A DNA stretch of 9,722 bases. Source: an uncultured Alphaproteobacteria bacterium. GTDB lineage: Bacteria > Pseudomonadota > Alphaproteobacteria > UBA7985 > CAJQQZ01. The stretch lies in NCBI GenBank assembly GCA_905480445.1, contig CAJQQJ010000353.1, positions 1 through 9,722 on the forward strand. Reading direction: 5' to 3'. The notes beneath the pieces were generated by a model that was not told the DNA's origin, made no database searches, and saw only the letters and a program-made list of their open reading frames with translations. Positions 6,615 to 9,722 of this stretch are shown in pieces. Position 1 is the first letter of the stretch, and the number at the start of each line of letters is the position of its first letter. A program made the position numbers and the translations under genes.

Positions 6615-6656
6615 CACAGTTCATTAAGAAAAAGGTTCGATAAAAGCCGAACTGTG
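6615..6656 (-). terminator. Nested inverted repeats after the flavoprotein gene, possible terminator or attenuator
   Basis: On the minus strand, GTTCG and CGAAC (6652-6648 and 6639-6635) can pair around an 8 nt loop, followed by C and five T (6634-6629), resembling a weak Rho-independent terminator. A longer outer pair, CACAGTTC with GAACTGTG (6656-6649 and 6622-6615), shares bases with the inner stem, so only one structure can form at a time. It lies 7 nt past the flavoprotein stop and about 40 nt before the transporter start. Confidence 0.4.
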
Positions 6657-6662
6657 CCGGTC

Positions 6663-7139
6663 CTAGAAAGCTGATATCTCAAGGCCTGCCGCCATGAACA
6701 AGCCAAGTTCTTCGCAGGCTTCGACCCAGTCTTCCTGCCATTGACCTTTACACAACAAAGGTTCTTGAACCATGCGCCAGCGAAGGCCAGTTGTAATAGT
6801 CTCAATCCCACGTTTGGTCCCGGTGCCGTCAAGGCCTGCTCTGATGTAGACAGCCATTGGCAAGCCCTGTTTCTCTTCCAAAACAGGATAGTAACAGCGA
6901 TCAAAGAAGTCTTTGAGTGCACCTGACATGTAACCAAGGTTTTCGGTCGTGCCTAAAATGATGGCATCAGCTTTCAAAATGTCTTCCGGTGTTGCCTCAA
7001 AAGGGTTTTTGGTAACAACAGTTACCCCGTCGACATCAGGCGATCTGGCACCACGTTCGACAGCATCACGCAGAACCCGTGTATTTTGAGACGGGATATG
7101 ACCGACAATGAGAAGCTGCTTCTCAGACACTAGGACCAT
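6663..7139 (-). CDS. Flavodoxin-fold flavoprotein / NAD(P)H-dependent FMN reductase-like
   Basis: The 158 aa product has a flavodoxin-like fold. Residues 8-23 (QLLIVGHIPSQNTRVL) form the first strand and the loop that binds FMN phosphate, with Ser17 and Asn19-Thr20. Residues 60-81 (IILGTTENLGYMSGALKDFFDR) form the second FMN contact typical of NAD(P)H-dependent reductases and WrbA-like proteins, and KQGLPMAVYIRAGLDGTG at 90-107 the third. The family transfers electrons through FMN, but the partner and substrate here cannot be told from sequence. Its ATG lies inside the end of the TerB-like gene, with a 10 bp overlap, so the two are almost certainly coupled. A hairpin lies just downstream. Its length is normal for a single-domain flavodoxin-like protein. 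Confidence 0.83.
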   Translation of the reverse strand: MVLVSEKQLLIVGHIPSQNTRVLRDAVERGARSPDVDGVTVVTKNPFEATPEDILKADAIILGTTENLGYMSGALKDFFDRCYYPVLEEKQGLPMAVYIRAGLDGTGTKRGIETITTGLRWRMVQEPLLCKGQWQEDWVEACEELGLFMAAGLEISAF

Positions 7140-7666
7140 TTCCCCTTTGATCTAAATCTATTTTGGAACACGGCCGCAACGCTGCGAATGAACTCTTCTT
7201 TTGGAATCGAAGCTGTTCCCTCAATCTGAGCGACTTTGACCAATAAGTCCAAAGTGGACTGCGCTTGGCTGGCGGAAAAGCCTTCCAGGCTCGGGTTGAG
7301 TACTCTTTCGAGGTTATTCTTAAGTTCACTACCTCCACCATAAAGATAACTGCTGGATAATAGCAATTCCGTTGCCGCCTTGAGTGAAAGGGAGAACTCC
7401 GACCGGTAAAGAGAGATCAGTTGTTGCTTCTCTTCGCGGCTGACTTCTCCGCCAAGTTTCGCCACAGCAAAGGCCAAGAGCGCGGCGGCCTCCATTGGAT
7501 TTTCAATCGAGTAAATCGCTGGACCAGAAGCTTTTTGTTGCCAAGCCCGTCTTCTTTGCCAGGAGAAGGGGTTCAGCCAGCCGATGTCGATCCCGTTGTC
7601 GTCCATCCGTTTTAGCAGGATCAGAATGGTGACTATCGCCCCCAAAATCCCAAGAACAATGTGCAT
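7130..7666 (-). CDS. Membrane-anchored TerB-like protein
   Basis: The 178 aa product starts with one hydrophobic helix (about residues 2-18, IVLGILGAIVTILILL), then a polar linker WLNPFSWQRRRAW, then an all-helical domain from about residue 52. That domain resembles TerB/TerB-like (COG4103-type) proteins: ENPMEAAALLAFAVAKLGGEVSREEKQQLISLY and VKVAQIEGTASIPKEEF show the paired acidic helical repeats. TerB proteins are named after tellurite resistance, but stand-alone relatives like this have no established role. I set the start at the ATG at 7666 because GGAG lies 7 nt upstream; a GTG at 7687 would add seven residues with a poor ribosome binding site. The gene overlaps the flavoprotein gene by 10 bp. 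It is divergent from betC, with about 160 bp between their starts. Confidence 0.75.
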   Translation of the reverse strand: MHIVLGILGAIVTILILLKRMDDNGIDIGWLNPFSWQRRRAWQQKASGPAIYSIENPMEAAALLAFAVAKLGGEVSREEKQQLISLYRSEFSLSLKAATELLLSSSYLYGGGSELKNNLERVLNPSLEGFSASQAQSTLDLLVKVAQIEGTASIPKEEFIRSVAAVFQNRFRSKGKWS

Positions 7667-7827
7667 GGCATAGCTCCAGAAACACACAAGTGAAAAGCAA
7701 TAGCTACTCGTCGTTTAGCGTTTTGCCAAGTGAAGTTGTCATTTGGTATGCGAACTAGATCGAAGAAAAGGTTGCAGAATGAGTTTCTTCCTTTAGAGAA
7801 TATCTGCTGGTTTCAAGGGAGAAGTTC

Positions 7828-9342
7828 GTGGCCAAACAACCAAACATCCTCATATTCATGGTCGATCAGGCCAATGGCACTTTCTTTCCTGACGGACCCG
7901 CTGATTTTCTGCATGCGCCTAATCTCAAGGCCTTGGCAAAGAAGTCCGTTCGTTTCTCGAATGCTTACTGTTCCTCGCCACTCTGCGCACCGTCACGCGC
8001 ATCTTTCATGGCAGGCCAATTGCCTTCACGCACAAGAGTTTATGATAATGCCGCAGAATATGCTTCTGACATCCCAACTTATGCACACCATTTGCGTAAG
8101 CAGGGCTATTACACTTGTTTGTCGGGTAAAATGCACTTCGTCGGCCCGGACCAGTTGCATGGTTTTGAAGAACGATTGACGACTGATATTTATCCGGCTG
8201 ACTTTGGTTGGACACCAGACTATCGCAAGCCCAATGAGCGCATTGATTGGTGGTATCACAATCTTGGTTCTGTCACAGGCGCCGGTGTGGCTGAGATCTC
8301 AAACCAAATGGAATATGACGACGAGGTCGCCTATAACGCCACACATAAGATTTACGATTTAGCGCGGTCGAACAGAGAGCGTCCATTTTGCCTGACTGTC
8401 TCCTTTACACATCCCCATGATCCCTACGTGGCGCGCAAAAAGTATTGGGATCTCTACGAAGACAATATGCCAGAAATAGCTGTACCCACGATCCCCTATG
8501 AGGATCATGATCCGCATTCACAGCGCCTTTTTCGTGCCAATGATTACACCAAATTCGACATAACCGAAGACGACGTTTATCGCTCCCGCAGAGCCTACTT
8601 CGCCAACATTTCCTACGTTGATGACAAGATTGGCGAAATCATGGAGGCCTTGCGCACTTGTCGAATGGAGGACGATACTATCATCGTTTTCTGTGGCGAT
8701 CACGGTGATATGCTTGGTGAGAAGGGCCTTTGGTTCAAAATGTCATTCTTTGAGGGCTCAGCTCGGATACCCTTGATGATCGCTTCACCAGACATGAAAC
8801 CGCAAACTATTACCGCCCCGGTTTCATTGTTGGATGTAACCCCAACGCTGGCAGATCTAGCGGGCGCAGACATGAGCGAAGTGGCGCCCTGGACTGATGG
8901 CGAATCCTTGTTGCCGCTCGCGAATGGTGCAGCCCGGAAATCACCAGTCTTGATGGAGTATGCCGCTGAAGGTTCCAATGCACCTTTGGTCGCTATCCGC
9001 GATGCTCGCTGGAAAATCATTCACTGTGAACTTGATCCGCCACAGCTTTTTGATATGGCCAATGATCCTCATGAACTGAACAATTTGGCCGAGGATCCAG
9101 AACATGCTGATGTTTTCGCAGAGCTAATGGACCAAGTGAAGGCTCGTTGGGATATGGCAGCATTTGATTCGGCTGTTCGTGAAAGCCAGGCACGCCGTTG
9201 GGTCGTTTACGAAGCTTTGCGCAATGGTGCTTATTACCCCTGGGAGTTTCAGCCATTGCAAAAGGCATCAGAACGCTACATGCGCAATCACATGGACCTC
9301 AATGTTCTTGAAGAAAGTAAGCGGTTCCCGAGGGGCGAATGA
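7828..9342 (+). CDS. betC: Choline-sulfatase
   Basis: BetC hydrolyses choline-O-sulfate to choline and sulfate, feeding glycine betaine synthesis or supplying C, N and S. The 504 aa protein has the sulfatase signature CAPSR at residues 53-57, where Cys53 would be converted to formylglycine. It also has the metal-site Asp13-Gln14 (MVDQ), GKMHF at 100-104, HPHDP at 195-199 and GDHGD at 290-294. The segments YAHHLRKQGYYTCLSGKMHF, DWWYHNLGSVTGAG and the C-terminal RRWVVYEALRNGAYYPWEFQP are typical of choline sulfatases rather than other sulfatases, including their dedicated C-terminal region. The start is GTG at 7828 with AAGGGAGA ending 5 nt upstream. No signal peptide is seen, so it is cytoplasmic. 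The usual betI, betB and betA genes do not flank it in this window. Confidence 0.93.
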   Translation: MAKQPNILIFMVDQANGTFFPDGPADFLHAPNLKALAKKSVRFSNAYCSSPLCAPSRASFMAGQLPSRTRVYDNAAEYASDIPTYAHHLRKQGYYTCLSGKMHFVGPDQLHGFEERLTTDIYPADFGWTPDYRKPNERIDWWYHNLGSVTGAGVAEISNQMEYDDEVAYNATHKIYDLARSNRERPFCLTVSFTHPHDPYVARKKYWDLYEDNMPEIAVPTIPYEDHDPHSQRLFRANDYTKFDITEDDVYRSRRAYFANISYVDDKIGEIMEALRTCRMEDDTIIVFCGDHGDMLGEKGLWFKMSFFEGSARIPLMIASPDMKPQTITAPVSLLDVTPTLADLAGADMSEVAPWTDGESLLPLANGAARKSPVLMEYAAEGSNAPLVAIRDARWKIIHCELDPPQLFDMANDPHELNNLAEDPEHADVFAELMDQVKARWDMAAFDSAVRESQARRWVVYEALRNGAYYPWEFQPLQKASERYMRNHMDLNVLEESKRFPRGE

Positions 9343-9378
9343 AGCCACAATTAGGTATTAAATGATCTGAGTTGGATT

Positions 9379-9642
9379 TCAAAATCTCCGTTCGTTCTTT
9401 GGCCGACGTAGATAAAGGAAGATCCCAAAGATTGAGATAAGCGCCCAGAAAAACTCGATCAAGAAACCGGACCAGTTCCATTCGAAGTAAAGCGAAATAA
9501 TAATAAGAATAGAACCCAGACCGTTAACAAGTGAGAACCTCAACTGGGCACTGCTCCATTTTTCAATCTGGATCATCAGGTAAGCAAAAACAATGCAGAA
9601 AACGCCAAAAGTTCCCACGATATCGTGCCAGGCCATGTCCAT
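9379..9642 (-). CDS. Small CBU_0592-like inner-membrane protein
   Basis: This 87 aa protein has three hydrophobic helices, about residues 7-26, 36-53 and 58-77, and a short basic tail RRPKNERRF. The pattern DIVGTFGVFCIVFAYLMIQ followed by LVNGLGSILIIISL and FLIEFFWALISIFGI matches small membrane proteins annotated as CBU_0592-like, which have no known function. The ATG at 9642 directly follows the TAA of the upstream frame, with a purine-rich GAGGAAG stretch upstream, so translation is probably coupled; an ATG two codons later is a less likely start. It ends 36 bp from the betC stop, tail to tail, with no obvious terminator between them. Confidence 0.8.
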   Translation of the reverse strand: MDMAWHDIVGTFGVFCIVFAYLMIQIEKWSSAQLRFSLVNGLGSILIIISLYFEWNWSGFLIEFFWALISIFGIFLYLRRPKNERRF

Positions 9643-9722
9643 TTATTCTTCTTCCTCTTGCGTTTCCATGTTTTGGATCGCTTCGTCCAACAGGCGGTTT
9701 CGTTCCTCTGAAAGAGCTAAGT
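9643..9722 (-). CDS. C-terminal end of a minus-strand gene (partial)
   Basis: An open frame enters from the right edge and stops with TAA at 9643-9645. The visible end reads LALSEERNRLLDEAIQNM, followed by a Glu-rich tail (TQEEEE). The helical, strongly acidic composition is typical of a real C-terminus. The TAA abuts the ATG of the CBU_0592-like gene with no gap, supporting one mRNA. Too little is visible to name the protein. Confidence 0.6.
   Translation of the reverse strand, partial: LALSEERNRLLDEAIQNMETQEEEE

Noticed and set aside
7723..7752. TTGCCA and TATGCG as promoter for betC, and a search for a BetI-type operator
   Set aside because: The spacing is 18 nt and the -10 match is poor; no convincing inverted repeat was found between 7688 and 7827.
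7730..8179. 149-codon plus-strand frame
   Set aside because: It overlaps the first part of betC in another frame; betC's motifs settle the choice, and this frame is Ser/Arg/His-rich with no pattern.

Overview
The window looks like ordinary chromosome of a mid-GC Gram-negative alphaproteobacterium. The clues are a compact def-fmt-truA housekeeping cluster, a SPFH/NfeD pair, and a choline sulfatase that closely matches the BetC pattern known from rhizobia. A marine Rhodospirillales/Kiloniellales-type organism would fit, but that is inference from gene content and base composition by eye. I see no rRNA, tRNA, CRISPR array, insertion sequence or phage gene.

Layout. (1) 1-467: a possible C-terminal tail of a plus-strand gene, then a small unknown plus-strand gene. 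(2) 454-4095: a minus-strand block read def (peptide deformylase), fmt (Met-tRNA formyltransferase), truA (tRNA pseudouridine synthase), a DUF2332 protein and a DOPA 4,5-dioxygenase-family protein. Def and Fmt act at the two ends of N-formylmethionine metabolism. The DUF2332 gene appears to have its own promoter placed so that its mRNA could be leaderless. (3) 4096-4261: a divergent intergenic region with a short palindrome. (4) 4262-5688: a plus-strand stomatin/QmcA-like SPFH gene coupled to an NfeD-like gene. (5) 5685-6578: a minus-strand DMT/EamA transporter gene interrupted by one in-frame TAA at codon 55. (6) 6615-7666: a minus-strand pair encoding a membrane-anchored TerB-like protein and a flavodoxin-fold flavoprotein, followed by a hairpin. 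(7) 7828-9342: choline sulfatase betC on the plus strand, without the usual betI/betA/betB beside it here. (8) 9379-9722: a small three-helix membrane protein preceded by the tail of another minus-strand gene.

The genes form several independent short operons rather than one system. I did not find a convincing novel multi-gene system. The observations most worth checking are the nonsense codon in the transporter, the predicted leaderless promoter of the DUF2332 gene, the nested mutually exclusive hairpins at 6615-6656, and the orphan betC.
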